Shown here piece by piece: positions 7,776 through 16,260 of a stretch of DNA of 21,592 nucleotides; the stretch's first letter is position 1; each line of letters starts with the position of its first letter. The stretch is from assembly GCA_014379815.1 (NCBI GenBank), contig JACMLA010000526.1, positions 1-21,592 of the forward strand. Direction: 5' to 3'. The translations under genes and the position numbers were made by a program. The notes under the pieces were generated by a model. The model made no database searches, was not told the DNA's origin, and worked only from the letters and a program-made list of their open reading frames with translations. The DNA is from Bryobacteraceae bacterium. Lineage in GTDB: Bacteria > Acidobacteriota > Terriglobia > Bryobacterales > Bryobacteraceae.

Positions 7776-9113
7776 TTACCAGATAGCCAGAGGGGAATAC
7801 GAGGTCGACCAGGTTACGCCAAGACTAATACCAGTGCCGCTTCGCCCGGATGTAGCGGTGCCTGAGAAAGACCGGTAGTCAAAGTTCGACGTGAAGCTCA
7901 GGTTGGAATAGAGGCGATAGGAGAGCCCGGCACTGGCTTGATAGGCCTGTAAAGCGCCGAGATCGAGTGCAACACTGCCGCTTCTTGTGTACCCCGCGTT
8001 GAGCCCTACAGCCGCCCTGCGAATTCCGGTATAGCTATACCCTCCACTGACAGTCGTTCTATTGGAGGTGATAAACACGCCATTGCCAGGAGACACACCA
8101 CTAGTCACGGTGAAATTTGCGGCCCCCCGCTCCTGACCGTAGGTCAATCTGGCGTCGACATTGGGAAGAATGCTGGAACGGTTGAACGTCGCCCGCGTTG
8201 TCGGACGTCCAAGGATCGCCGCCACCTCGGGACTCACAGTGACCGTCGCGGTGCCTATTGAGTCGAGCTGATAGAATCCGCCGCCCACATCCGCGCTAAT
8301 CGACTGTGTGAGGCGCCTCTTGAAGCGAACCAGCACGCCTTGTGTGTTTGTAGAAGCCTGCAAACGAGGGAACTCATACCGGAGATACTGATACTCCAGC
8401 GACAAAGTATTCGAGCGGTCCAGCCTGTGCGATACCGACGCCCGAAGAGAATACCCCTGGGTGTTAATCAGCGACAAGTTCTCCCGTCTGACAAAGAATC
8501 CTTGTCCACCAAAAGTAAAGCTGGTTCGTCCCGACTTCTCATAAGTGGCATAAGCGCTGGATTGCGCAAAGTTCGTACGGATATCGAACAGCTCCGCCAG
8601 AGGGATACCCTGGCCGGTGTCGTTACTCGGGAAGGCGGGACTGGCAAATCCGCCGAACGCCCGATTGGTCGTTCCGCCTGTCTCACGCACAAAGAAGATC
8701 CAGCGGCGTCCCTGTCGATGCGAATAGTCAATCGAGATCGCATGGTTCGAGCCATTGAACTGCGAGCGCGAAACCTGGCGCCGATAATCCCCCCGATAAT
8801 CCACGCCCACCGAATCGTTCTTCCAGTCATGACCGCCGTATACTCCCGCGTTCAAAGAGTATCCACTGTCGCTGGTTCCAAACACTCTCTCTCCGTCAGC
8901 AATGATCGGAAACAAGAGTCCCGTCTCGTAGCGATACGTAGTGCCTACGTGGCCGGTGAAGTTCACCGGAGCATTGCCGCGTCTACCCGGCGAATTGCCT
9001 CCCCTGCTAAGGATCGAAGGACCTCCGTATTGCGCAAATGCCGGGACCGCTGTAAACGCAAACAGAATCGCAAGCAAGCAGACCAGAGTTCCCGTATGTC
9101 TGTGATTAAACAT
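7776..9113 (-). CDS. Outer-membrane beta-barrel protein, unknown role
   Basis: The protein has 445 residues. A signal peptide (basic start, hydrophobic 10-24, ending VPAFAQ near 28) is followed by a Gly- and Arg-rich linker. The rest shows alternating hydrophobic and polar beta strands separated by short turns, for example TVSGGYSYTG and SLSYRLYSNLSFTSNFDYR. It ends in Trp (SPLAIW), in keeping with the aromatic C-terminal residue recognised by the BAM complex. Many strands make a barrel of roughly 16-18 strands plausible. It overlaps the end of the HIT gene by 8 nt and lies 6 nt upstream of the response regulator. Operon location with cobalamin genes could suggest a transport role, but there is no TonB box or plug domain. 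Confidence 0.82.
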   Translation of the reverse strand: MFNHRHTGTLVCLLAILFAFTAVPAFAQYGGPSILSRGGNSPGRRGNAPVNFTGHVGTTYRYETGLLFPIIADGERVFGTSDSGYSLNAGVYGGHDWKNDSVGVDYRGDYRRQVSRSQFNGSNHAISIDYSHRQGRRWIFFVRETGGTTNRAFGGFASPAFPSNDTGQGIPLAELFDIRTNFAQSSAYATYEKSGRTSFTFGGQGFFVRRENLSLINTQGYSLRASVSHRLDRSNTLSLEYQYLRYEFPRLQASTNTQGVLVRFKRRLTQSISADVGGGFYQLDSIGTATVTVSPEVAAILGRPTTRATFNRSSILPNVDARLTYGQERGAANFTVTSGVSPGNGVFITSNRTTVSGGYSYTGIRRAAVGLNAGYTRSGSVALDLGALQAYQASAGLSYRLYSNLSFTSNFDYRSFSGTATSGRSGTGISLGVTWSTSYSPLAIW

Positions 9114-9558
9114 TTTGCAGACAGTACGTTACCGCAGCTGCCACCCTTTGTTGTGTGTCGCGCATATGTTCGCTGTCCCGGTAAGGGCGCCTTGGCCAGA
9201 AGAATCCCTTCATGCCGTCTCCCTTCCGGCGCGGAATTACATGGACGTGCAAATGCGGAACGCTCTGGCTGACTCTGTTATTCACCGCGACGAACGACCC
9301 TTGCGCGCTTAGCCCGGCTTCTTCCCGCTCCATCGCTCGCGCAATCAACTGGGCAGTCTGAAACAGCGGCTGAAGCAACTCCGGTGGCACATCCATCAGC
9401 GTGTCGTAATGCACCCGTGGGCAAATCAGACAGTGGCCTGGAAACAGAGGCCCGCTATCGAGAAAGACAATCGTGTGCTCGTCTTCATGGACCAGCGCCG
9501 TTTCAATTTGTCCCGCGATGATGCGGCAGAATACGCACCCGTTCTCACTTTCGCTCAC
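9106..9558 (-). CDS. HIT-family (histidine triad) hydrolase
   Basis: This is a 150-residue HIT protein. The histidine triad is H102, H104 and H106 in PHLHVHVIPR, the nucleotide phosphate-binding and catalytic site. The N-terminal CVFC (C8, C11) is the zinc-ribbon-like pair seen in many bacterial HIT proteins. Members hydrolyse nucleoside phosphoramidates, AppppA-like or adenylated substrates; which applies here is not visible. It starts with GTG in a GTGA overlap with the cobT stop (9555-9558) and its 3' end overlaps the barrel gene by 8 nt. The tight coupling to cobT suggests co-expression, not necessarily a cobalamin function. Confidence 0.93.
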   Translation of the reverse strand: MSESENGCVFCRIIAGQIETALVHEDEHTIVFLDSGPLFPGHCLICPRVHYDTLMDVPPELLQPLFQTAQLIARAMEREEAGLSAQGSFVAVNNRVSQSVPHLHVHVIPRRKGDGMKGFFWPRRPYRDSEHMRDTQQRVAAAVTYCLQNV

Positions 9559-10523
9559 CGTTCCATGCTAACTTGCGCCTCGCCGAAAGTCGCCATCTCA
9601 CGGTAAAGCGTTATCGCGCGATCGATAATCCCCATCGCCAGCGCTGCCCCGGTTCCTTCACCCAGACGCATCCCGAGGTCCAGCACAGGTTTTGCTCCCA
9701 GAGTCTGCAGCATCTTCTCGTGGCCCTTCTCCGCCGATCTGTGGCCAAAGAACGAAGTGCCCAACGCACCGGGACGGATCGTCTGCGCGACCAGAGCACC
9801 GGCACAGCACGGGAAGCCGTCCAGCACCACCGGTAGCCCGATTTCGGAGGCGCGGCCAATAAAGCCGGCAATCGCGGCAATCTCGAATCCGCCCACTGCG
9901 GCGAGGACCGCGACGCCATCGTTTCTGTCTGGCCTGTGCCGATCGAGTGCTCCGCGGATCACGCGGGCTTTGCGAAGCACGCCCTCCTCGTCCAGCCCTG
10001 TCCCCGAGCCAGCGGACTCACCCACATCAATACCAGTCAGCGCCGAAAAGATCGCCGCCGCACTCGTGGTGTTTCCGATTCCCATCTCACCCAGACCAGC
10101 AATATCGAAGCGCTCCGCCGCATCCTCAGCGTGCCGGGAACCCAGCGCAATAGCGTTGGTAGCTTCAGCTCTGGTCATCGCAGGTTCCTGCGCAAAGTTT
10201 TTGGTCCCCGGTTCCGTACCTGCATCCACAACCTCTGTCACAATGTTTTCCCGGCGGCACAACACGTTGATCGCCGCGCCTCCGGCGGCAAAGTTGCGCA
10301 TCATCGCGTGCGTCACCGAAGAAGGAAAGGGGCTGACGCCTTCGGCAGTCACTCCGTGATTCCCACAAAAAATGTAAAGCCCTTTTCGTGATGTCGTTGG
10401 GTGCTCGGTCTGCTGAATCAGCGCTAGCTGAATCACCAGATCTTCCAGTCTTCCCAGACTGCCGCGGGGCTTTGTGAGATTGTCCAGCCGCGAGCGAACC
10501 CGCTGTTCCAGTTCAGAGTTCAT
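9555..10523 (-). CDS. cobT: Nicotinate-nucleotide--dimethylbenzimidazole phosphoribosyltransferase
   Basis: This enzyme makes alpha-ribazole 5'-phosphate from 5,6-dimethylbenzimidazole (or another base) and nicotinate mononucleotide, activating the lower ligand of cobalamin. From the ATG at 10523 it has 322 residues, slightly short against the usual 340-356. Typical elements are TKPRGSLGRLE near the N-terminus, HGVTAEGVSPFP, FAAGGAAINVL, GLGEMGIGNTTSAAAI and RLGEGTGAAL, whose Glu is the catalytic base. The usual GDHGV is GNHGV here. The frame opens 18 nt earlier at a GTG, but the N-terminal family alignment favours the ATG. It overlaps the end of cobC by 11 nt and the HIT gene by 4 nt. Confidence 0.95.
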   Translation of the reverse strand: MNSELEQRVRSRLDNLTKPRGSLGRLEDLVIQLALIQQTEHPTTSRKGLYIFCGNHGVTAEGVSPFPSSVTHAMMRNFAAGGAAINVLCRRENIVTEVVDAGTEPGTKNFAQEPAMTRAEATNAIALGSRHAEDAAERFDIAGLGEMGIGNTTSAAAIFSALTGIDVGESAGSGTGLDEEGVLRKARVIRGALDRHRPDRNDGVAVLAAVGGFEIAAIAGFIGRASEIGLPVVLDGFPCCAGALVAQTIRPGALGTSFFGHRSAEKGHEKMLQTLGAKPVLDLGMRLGEGTGAALAMGIIDRAITLYREMATFGEAQVSMER

Positions 10524-11025
10524 ACGTAAGCAGACTGGCACACGCTTGTTGAAAAGTTAGAGGATTCCCTCCAGTCAGCAGGGAGTCGATCACCGAGTTC
10601 ACGCCAACATGTCCAACTACTGCCGCAGGGAAAGGACCCACTCGTATCGTTTGTATCGCGCCGCCAATGCGTTCTCTGAAATCGCTCCACCTTTCTCCTC
10701 CTGGCGGGGTAACTTTCATCCAGTCAGCCAGCTTGTCTCTCGCCAGCGCGGGATACTCAATTTCAATATCGGCCCAGCTCCTCCCGTCCCATTCGCCTAG
10801 CGCGATCTCCGCCAGTTGCGGCAAGACCACCACCTCGCGGCCCTGCGAAAGGATCGCAGCAGACTCGGTGGCCCGCTTGAGAGGACTGGTGTAGAACACT
10901 CTCGCGGGCACATCCAGTGCTTGACACGCCGCACGGCCTGCCTCGCTAAGCCCGGGGTCGGTTTGCCCCAGCATTACGCCTCGCAGCGTCGCCTCGCCAT
11001 GTCTCACGAGATACAAGGTTGGCAT
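10513..11025 (-). CDS. cobC: Alpha-ribazole phosphatase-like histidine phosphatase
   Basis: This is a histidine phosphatase superfamily (phosphoglycerate mutase-like) protein. From the ATG at 11025 it has 170 residues and begins directly with the core strand MPTLYLVRHGEA, where R8-H9-G10 carries the phosphorylated histidine. Further family features are the YTSPLKRATESA motif, the acidic EIALGEWDGRSW segment and GHVGVNSV with the second histidine. Its place between cobS and cobT strongly supports removal of phosphate from alpha-ribazole phosphate or cobalamin 5'-phosphate. The open frame continues 18 codons upstream, but those residues lie in the cobS 3' end and do not fit the family. It overlaps cobS by 22 nt and cobT by 11 nt. 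Confidence 0.88.
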   Translation of the reverse strand: MPTLYLVRHGEATLRGVMLGQTDPGLSEAGRAACQALDVPARVFYTSPLKRATESAAILSQGREVVVLPQLAEIALGEWDGRSWADIEIEYPALARDKLADWMKVTPPGGERWSDFRERIGGAIQTIRVGPFPAAVVGHVGVNSVIDSLLTGGNPLTFQQACASLLTYEL

Positions 11026-11732
11026 GTGAACACAATCAGGCAAAGCGTCTCGGCTACCTGCGAAGTGGCTCCGAGGCAATCACCATTCACTCCACCCATA
11101 CGTTTCGTAAACCATATGCGCGCAAGCAGAACAGTCAGGGTAGAAATTCCAAGCAGCCACGAAGCCGCGAGCGCTCCCGGCCAGAACGCAAACGCCACAC
11201 CCTGGCAAAGGACCAGAATCGCAGTAGTCGATGTTAGCGATTGAGAGAAGGTGAGCGCCGAGCCTTCTCCCGCCACCGGAGTAATCCATAGCAGAGCCAC
11301 TATCACCGTCCGGCTGATCGCAAGGCAGGCCGCAAGCGCAGGGACGGGCGGCACCGTAATCGAACCCAGTGCCTGCCAACGGATGAGTGTCAGTAGAATG
11401 AGGGCAATCGCGCCGTGCGCGCCAATCCTGCTGTCTTTCAGAATGCGTTGAATGTGCTCGGGTGTACGCCAGGCCCGCACAGCATCGGCAACGTCAGCAA
11501 AACCGTCGTCATGCAATCCACCGGTAATCAGCGTCCAGAACGCCAGGACGAGGATGCTGGTTAGCGCAAATGGCAGATAGCCCCGGGTCGCATCCAGAGC
11601 CAGACCTCCGGCAATTCCCAGAGCGGCGCCAACTACAGGAAAGAACAGAGCGCTCTGCCCCGGAACTGCAGTCTGAGAACGAACAGGAATGATCGTAAGG
11701 AACTGTACAGCGCCAAGAAACCGGCGAATCAC
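11004..11732 (-). CDS. cobS: Adenosylcobinamide-GDP ribazoletransferase (cobalamin synthase)
   Basis: This integral membrane enzyme joins adenosylcobinamide-GDP and alpha-ribazole (or its phosphate), the final assembly step of cobalamin. It has 242 residues, normal for the family. Signature motifs are GGLHDDGFADVADA (71-84, with metal-binding aspartates D75, D76, D80 and D83), KDSRIGAHGA (99-108) and RMGGVNGDCLGA near the C-terminus. Several hydrophobic helices are visible (28-48, 53-71, 105-160, 170-205). The start is GTG, 3 nt after the MFS gene stops, so it is surely co-transcribed. Its partner CobU/CobP, which makes the GDP intermediate, is not in the window. Confidence 0.95.
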   Translation of the reverse strand: MIRRFLGAVQFLTIIPVRSQTAVPGQSALFFPVVGAALGIAGGLALDATRGYLPFALTSILVLAFWTLITGGLHDDGFADVADAVRAWRTPEHIQRILKDSRIGAHGAIALILLTLIRWQALGSITVPPVPALAACLAISRTVIVALLWITPVAGEGSALTFSQSLTSTTAILVLCQGVAFAFWPGALAASWLLGISTLTVLLARIWFTKRMGGVNGDCLGATSQVAETLCLIVFTCQPCIS

Positions 11733-11735
11733 TGT

Positions 11736-13019
11736 CTATTGCGGGACCGCAACGTTACGCGCATCCAGTTGTCCAGTGACTGGCTTAGGCTTCTTCGAGC
11801 GAGGCAGAAGCGCGATCGCCACGGCTCCGATAAACGACAGGACAAAGACCGTTTGGAGAGGAGTGGTGTAGGATCCAAAACGTTCATGCAGCATGGAGAC
11901 AAGGTAAGGAAACCAGGTCTGCCCAATCGTATCGGTCGGCAAAATTATTGCCATGGCCCGCGCCAGAGTATTCACGCCAAACTGCTCGGCTGCCATTAGC
12001 GGGATCAGCATATAGTCGGCGCCCATGCCAAACCCGAATAAAATCGCAAATACGTAGACCATTTCCGGAGATTCCGGTCGCACCAGAAACAACAGGGGAA
12101 TGGTAGCCGCAACCAGAACATACGTTACGGTCATAACAATCTTCTTGTTGTAGCGGTCGGCCAGCCAGCCCATCGCCAGACGTCCGCCAATGCTGGAGAA
12201 CAGAATGCATAGCGTTGCCTTGCTGAACATGTCGTCCAGTGGTCCTTGTCCCACAAAGCCCTGCTCTTTAAAAACCAGCTTCATGTGTTGATTGATAGAG
12301 CCGATCGATCCTATGGAACAGAAACTGCCAACAACCAGTAGCCAGAACGAGGGCTGCTTCAGCAGATATCCAAACGTCTGGGGAGCGGCCCTGACCTCTT
12401 CTGCGGCCACCGCATCTCCGTCCGGGAACTGGCCTACATCCGCCGGCTTGTCCTTCATCGCGAACAGCGCAATTGGCCACGCAAGGAACATCAGCAAGCC
12501 GATCACGATCAGAGCATTCTGGAATCCCAGTGCCTTAGTCAGAGGCTGTGCAATCAGAATTGCCGAGATTCCTCCGAAGACGCCTACGCCGAGATAGACC
12601 AGCGCCATTGCTTTCCCGCGGTTGCGACGGAACCACTGCGTCACGATCACCTGGTGCGCTATCGGTCCTGAGAATATGTAGCCGACTACGTATAGAAACC
12701 AGAAGAAGTAGTAGGCCGGCAGGGAGCCCCGCATCGTTCCAAATCCGATGAAGGCCATGGCCGTGAATCCGGTCCCTGCCAGTATCATCTTCCTCGGGCT
12801 AAACCGGTGCACAAGCAGAGGGCCGACCCACAAAGTCAGGGTCGCTGCAAGGGGAAATCCAAGCGTTACCTGGGAGCGGTTCCAGCCAAACTCCCTCATG
12901 TAGTAATCGAAGAAGAAAGGGTTGCCGTAATAAGGAATTCCCACGGCGATTCCAAAGGTGAAAAACGCGAAAAACGTCATCCACCAGCCGTAGAAATGTT
13001 GCTTCACTGCTCCGATCAT
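11736..13019 (-). CDS. MFS transporter (OFA / monocarboxylate-like)
   Basis: This is a 427-residue polytopic membrane protein with about 12 hydrophobic helices in two halves and a central polar loop near 198-215. Major facilitator signatures are visible: WFRRNRGKAMALVYLGVG around helix 4-5 and GGRLAMGWLADRYNKK after helix 8 (the G-x-x-x-D-R-x-x-K type loop). The overall layout resembles the oxalate/formate antiporter and monocarboxylate group, but the substrate cannot be assigned. It lies 33 nt downstream of the PQQ-propeller gene and 3 nt upstream of cobS, so it belongs to the same operon. Uptake of a cobalamin precursor or lower-ligand base is possible but has no sequence support beyond context. 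Confidence 0.88.
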   Translation of the reverse strand: MIGAVKQHFYGWWMTFFAFFTFGIAVGIPYYGNPFFFDYYMREFGWNRSQVTLGFPLAATLTLWVGPLLVHRFSPRKMILAGTGFTAMAFIGFGTMRGSLPAYYFFWFLYVVGYIFSGPIAHQVIVTQWFRRNRGKAMALVYLGVGVFGGISAILIAQPLTKALGFQNALIVIGLLMFLAWPIALFAMKDKPADVGQFPDGDAVAAEEVRAAPQTFGYLLKQPSFWLLVVGSFCSIGSIGSINQHMKLVFKEQGFVGQGPLDDMFSKATLCILFSSIGGRLAMGWLADRYNKKIVMTVTYVLVAATIPLLFLVRPESPEMVYVFAILFGFGMGADYMLIPLMAAEQFGVNTLARAMAIILPTDTIGQTWFPYLVSMLHERFGSYTTPLQTVFVLSFIGAVAIALLPRSKKPKPVTGQLDARNVAVPQ

Positions 13020-13052
13020 GCAGGCTCCTGATTCAGGTCTGCCAACACTTTA

Positions 13053-14480
13053 TCATGCAGCGGCTTTTCCGAAGCACCAGAGCGACTTATCGGTCCGGAT
13101 ATACACCTTGCTGTCGGCAATCGCGGGTGTCGCAATCACGTCTTCGGCCAGATCCCCGGAGGAGAGAATTTCCCACTCGGCCTTTGCGGTAGTGACCGTT
13201 ACCTTGCCGTCCTTGCTAACGAAGTAAATGCGGTCTTCTGCCGCAACCGGCTGCGCATAGTACTCGCCGATGGCATCTTTCAGACGAGACTCTTTAAGCA
13301 CTTTTCCCGTTGCCGGGTCCAGCGTAGAGACAATACCGCCGTTGCGGACCAGCCACAGCACATCACGGAATAGCAGGGGTGCTGTCACGTAAGGCACGCC
13401 TTTGGTGTGCCGCCACTCTACCGCGCCGCTGGAAACATCACCTTTACCTTCCAGTTTCACGCGAACCAGCCCGCCTGCGGTCTGCGGAGGCATGAAGCCT
13501 TTCACGAACTCTTCCTCTGTAACCCTGTTGTCTTTATTGCCGGTGTTGCGGTCTATTGAAGCAAGAATTCGCCTCCAGATGTAAGCCTCGGGCGCGTCCC
13601 CGGCCACCTCTGAAAGCTCGATCACCCCGTCCTTGTTTTTGTCGAACTTCCCCGTTGGTTCCTTCCAGGGCGGACCACCTCCGCCTTCGCCGTAAGGCTC
13701 CACGGTGTACACAGCATTTTTTGTTACTAGTGGCGGAGCAGCCGGGTGCATGACAACCCCCCGGGCCCACCAGACCCTCTCACCCGTCTTCGCATCGTAG
13801 GCTGTTAACTCCTGGGCCCCGGGTGCAATAACCAGCGTCCGTCCCTGAGCCGTCGTATAAAGAGCAGGTGTCGAGTACCCTCCCAATAAACCGATTTGCC
13901 GCTCAACCTTCCAGTCCAGCTTGCCTGTGTTCGCGTCGTACGCACCAAGCCATGCCTGCTCCGGAGTATCGATCAGCAGATACACACGTCCGTCGTGAAA
14001 GATAGGAGAGCCGGCCAAGCCCTGAACGGCTCCAAATGGCCCAAGCTTCGTAGTCCAGAGTTCTTTTCCGTCCTCAGCCCGGAGCGCGGTGAGTCCAAAT
14101 TCCGGTATAAAAGCAAGCACCCTCCCCGCACCAAGACTGACTGTGGGAGTCGTAAATCCATTGATAGGATGAGGAGCCTCGGTGAAGCTGCGCGGCACAC
14201 TCCGTCGCCACAACTCCTTCCCTGACTTCGCGTCGTAGCAGAGCACGAAGCGGGAGTCACCCTCCCAGCCGGTGAGGTAAATGCGACCATCCCCGATAAC
14301 CGGCGACGAGTTTCCTTTAGGAGTGGCGATCTTCCAGAGGACACTCTTTCCCGGACCGATATCAGAAGGGACATCTTTATCGGAGGAAACGCCGTCGCCG
14401 TTCACTCCCCGATAGCGAGGCCAGTCCGAAGCAAAGGCAAGATTGGAGCACAGGACAAGAACGAGACAGGTGGCGCGCAT
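13053..14480 (-). CDS. Secreted PQQ-type beta-propeller protein with EF-hand insert
   Basis: The protein has 475 residues. A short signal peptide ends near LAFA/SDW (residue 18), so the protein is exported. Propeller blade motifs of the PQQ/WD40-like type repeat: YDAKSGKELW (82-91), LRAEDGKELW (133-142), YDANTGKLDW (181-190), YDAKTGERVW (228-237) and LDPATGKVLK near 389-398. Between blades sits a canonical calcium EF-hand loop, D280-K-N282-K-D284-G-V-I-E-L-S-E291. A second, degenerate loop follows at 310-323 (DRNTGNKDNRVTEE), two residues too long. No catalytic residues of a PQQ dehydrogenase are obvious, so it is more likely a binding or scaffold protein. It is the first gene of the cobalamin-containing operon. 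Confidence 0.88.
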   Translation of the reverse strand: MRATCLVLVLCSNLAFASDWPRYRGVNGDGVSSDKDVPSDIGPGKSVLWKIATPKGNSSPVIGDGRIYLTGWEGDSRFVLCYDAKSGKELWRRSVPRSFTEAPHPINGFTTPTVSLGAGRVLAFIPEFGLTALRAEDGKELWTTKLGPFGAVQGLAGSPIFHDGRVYLLIDTPEQAWLGAYDANTGKLDWKVERQIGLLGGYSTPALYTTAQGRTLVIAPGAQELTAYDAKTGERVWWARGVVMHPAAPPLVTKNAVYTVEPYGEGGGGPPWKEPTGKFDKNKDGVIELSEVAGDAPEAYIWRRILASIDRNTGNKDNRVTEEEFVKGFMPPQTAGGLVRVKLEGKGDVSSGAVEWRHTKGVPYVTAPLLFRDVLWLVRNGGIVSTLDPATGKVLKESRLKDAIGEYYAQPVAAEDRIYFVSKDGKVTVTTAKAEWEILSSGDLAEDVIATPAIADSKVYIRTDKSLWCFGKAAA

Positions 14481-14645
14481 TGCCTATTTTAGACGCGCTA
14501 CCGGCCTTCCTGGTAGGGCTGAGGTTTCGTCGGCTACTAAAAGTAGCTACAAAACAAATTAAGGGCAGGAGGCAGTCGAAGCTCGCCGCCTGAGTCCAGG
14601 ATCTAAACAACCTCTGACGTAAGTAGTGGAACCAGTCAGCAGGTG

Positions 14646-14810
14646 TTAACTCTGACTCGCGTCGGTGCGGGAAACGAAGCTCTCCGGATCGGACTCAAAC
14701 CGCTTCTTACACTCTTCGGAGTGGAAGTAGTACGTGTCACCCGCGTACTCCATCTTTGCCGGAGCACTCTGTTCGTCGATATCAATTCCGCACACCTGAT
14801 CACGCGTCAT
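14646..14810 (-). CDS. Small YHS-domain protein (54 residues)
   Basis: This is a short gene found by reading the minus strand. The product starts MTRDQVCGIDID and carries the YHS-domain pattern: C7-G-I with Asp, then MEYAGDTYYFHSEECKKRFE with C34, followed by DPESF. YHS/TRASH-like domains bind metal ions through such cysteines and occur in copper and mercury handling proteins and at the ends of P-type ATPases; here the domain stands alone. The ATG at 14810 is well defined because the DUF72 stop TAG (14828-14826) is in the same frame just upstream, 15 nt away. It is probably co-transcribed with DUF72. The function is inferred from the domain only. Confidence 0.8.
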   Translation of the reverse strand: MTRDQVCGIDIDEQSAPAKMEYAGDTYYFHSEECKKRFESDPESFVSRTDASQS

Positions 14811-14825
14811 AGCTGTCTGACGCTG

Positions 14826-15806
14826 CTACATGCCTTCGTGTGACGGTTCGTCTTCGTCGACTATGGCCTTGATCGTCAAAGGTGCATTTCCTTCCAGCCG
14901 ATTGTTGATAAAGAGGTAAGCTGGCTGACGGCGCGAACGCGAGACATCCATCAGCGTCCGTAACGCCTCCCGTGTCGCCGGGTTGGGATCCTGGATCCGG
15001 TCGTATGGCGCGAATTCTTTTACTGCCGTCTCGTAAGGACGTCCCACTCGGAGCAGTCCCCGCGCTACCTGAAAGTCCGCCGTCAGCGCGTCCTGATTCA
15101 GAAGCTGACGATGGATCGGAGGCATCCGGGTCCAGGCATTCAGCACGTGTGCCACGTTATAACTTCGCAATACAGCAAAGTATTCAGGCTGCAGGTAGTC
15201 TTCATTGCGCACTTCTACCGCGTAACGCCACGAGGTCGGCAATTTGGCAAGAAAGCGGTCCAGATCCGCAAAAAAATCCTGCGGGCGCGAGTAGCTGCGC
15301 CTTGAGAATGTCCCGAACTCAAAGATAAGAACAGGGATCCTATCGCGCCATCTCTGGAGCGGCTCCAGCCAGAGCCTTTCGAATACTCCGAAATCGAGAA
15401 ACGAAGGATTCGGCTGCCCGGCTCGTGGGCCATATCTGGGATGAGTCGGAAAGACTTTGCAAGTCACTTCTTCAGGCACTTTAAAGGCGAAGAGCAGCGA
15501 CGGTGGCGCGGAAGCAAACACTCCATTCCAGAACTCCGCCGTCGGAAACTGATAGAACGAGAAATCTCCACAAACTATAGGAAATGTTTGCGAGTACTCC
15601 CGCAGGCACGTTTTTTCGAACTGTTTCTTCGAGAACCGCCCACGCACCAGATAACTCTGCCGGTCGTAGATCTGGCCCAGCCATCCTTCGTACTTCCATG
15701 AGCTGGTGCCGAAATAGATCTGTTCGCCTGCAAGCTGACGCAGCCGCTCAGCAAGTCGCGTGCGATCAAAGCCGGTTGCAGGTTCCTCGTCGAACAACGG
15801 AAGCAT
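14826..15806 (-). CDS. DUF72 family protein (YecE-like)
   Basis: The protein has 326 residues and belongs to the DUF72/YecE family, which adopts a TIM-barrel fold with no established reaction. Recognisable parts are the start of the barrel YFGTSSWKYEGWLGQIY (31-47), FSFYQFP, FAFKVPEEVT, the central LIFEFGTF and AVEVRNEDYL, and the C-terminal AYLFINNRLEGNAPLTI, all typical. An N-terminal extension of about 28 residues precedes the domain. It starts 2 nt before the upstream unknown gene's stop-side boundary and is followed after 15 nt by the YHS gene in the same frame. Confidence 0.92.
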   Translation of the reverse strand: MLPLFDEEPATGFDRTRLAERLRQLAGEQIYFGTSSWKYEGWLGQIYDRQSYLVRGRFSKKQFEKTCLREYSQTFPIVCGDFSFYQFPTAEFWNGVFASAPPSLLFAFKVPEEVTCKVFPTHPRYGPRAGQPNPSFLDFGVFERLWLEPLQRWRDRIPVLIFEFGTFSRRSYSRPQDFFADLDRFLAKLPTSWRYAVEVRNEDYLQPEYFAVLRSYNVAHVLNAWTRMPPIHRQLLNQDALTADFQVARGLLRVGRPYETAVKEFAPYDRIQDPNPATREALRTLMDVSRSRRQPAYLFINNRLEGNAPLTIKAIVDEDEPSHEGM

Positions 15807-15808
15807 GA

Positions 15809-16252
15809 TTACGCAGACCGGGGAAGCATCTCCTGAATTTTCGTAGATCTCCTTACGCTTAGCGAACAGGCCACAGGCTTCTTGTCGTCTGCCCCGTCGG
15901 CCGCCGCGAGTTGCTGCAGTGCGGACCGAAACTCATGGATAATCGTGTCCTGCAGATCCTCAGGATTCTTCAGACCATAATGGGCCATCAGTAACGCTTC
16001 GCCCTTCAGACGCTCGCCTTGCAGTTCCTTCAGTTCCTTGCAGGCTTTCTCATAGCTCCGGCGCAGCGTACCTTCGACGCGCAAATTCGACATAACGCGA
16101 GTCATGATCTGCATCCGCCAGCGGCTCGACGCCATCTCCCGTACCAGGTCCTCTTCCCGAACAGTAACCGGTGCATAGTCCAGCATGAAGCAATCCAGTA
16201 GCTCCTCAAACGCCGTCGATCTGTCTTTTTGTGCGGTTTCTAATCTGGTCAT
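15809..16252 (-). CDS. Conserved-looking protein of unknown function (147 residues)
   Basis: This is a soluble, strongly helical protein with many Arg, Glu and Leu and no signal peptide. The segment FEELLDCFMLDYAPVTVREEDLVREMASSRWRMQ (15-48) resembles the middle of a family of uncharacterised proteins common in acidobacteria and other soil bacteria. Those usually begin with an Asn/Ala/Lys-rich region containing a conserved ALKHG-like stretch; that N-terminal part is absent here, so this is a short member or a trimmed paralogue. A good ribosome-binding site lies eight bases before the ATG. It is the first gene of a three-gene unit with DUF72 and YHS, 2 nt upstream of DUF72. The family resemblance is from memory. 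Confidence 0.75.
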   Translation of the reverse strand: MTRLETAQKDRSTAFEELLDCFMLDYAPVTVREEDLVREMASSRWRMQIMTRVMSNLRVEGTLRRSYEKACKELKELQGERLKGEALLMAHYGLKNPEDLQDTIIHEFRSALQQLAAADGADDKKPVACSLSVRRSTKIQEMLPRSA

Positions 16253-16260
16253 AATCAGTG

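Noticed and set aside
8340..9272. Plus-strand open frame (310 codons)
   Set aside because: It is antisense to the outer-membrane barrel and HIT genes, with random composition; a shadow.
11026..11079. Longer CobC starting at 11079
   Set aside because: Histidine phosphatases of this type begin at the strand before RHG, and the extra residues are encoded in cobS sequence.
14481..14645. Possible cobalamin riboswitch upstream of the cob-containing operon
   Set aside because: I could not find the conserved B12-box or core elements; only a short GCTACT/AGTAGC hairpin is present.
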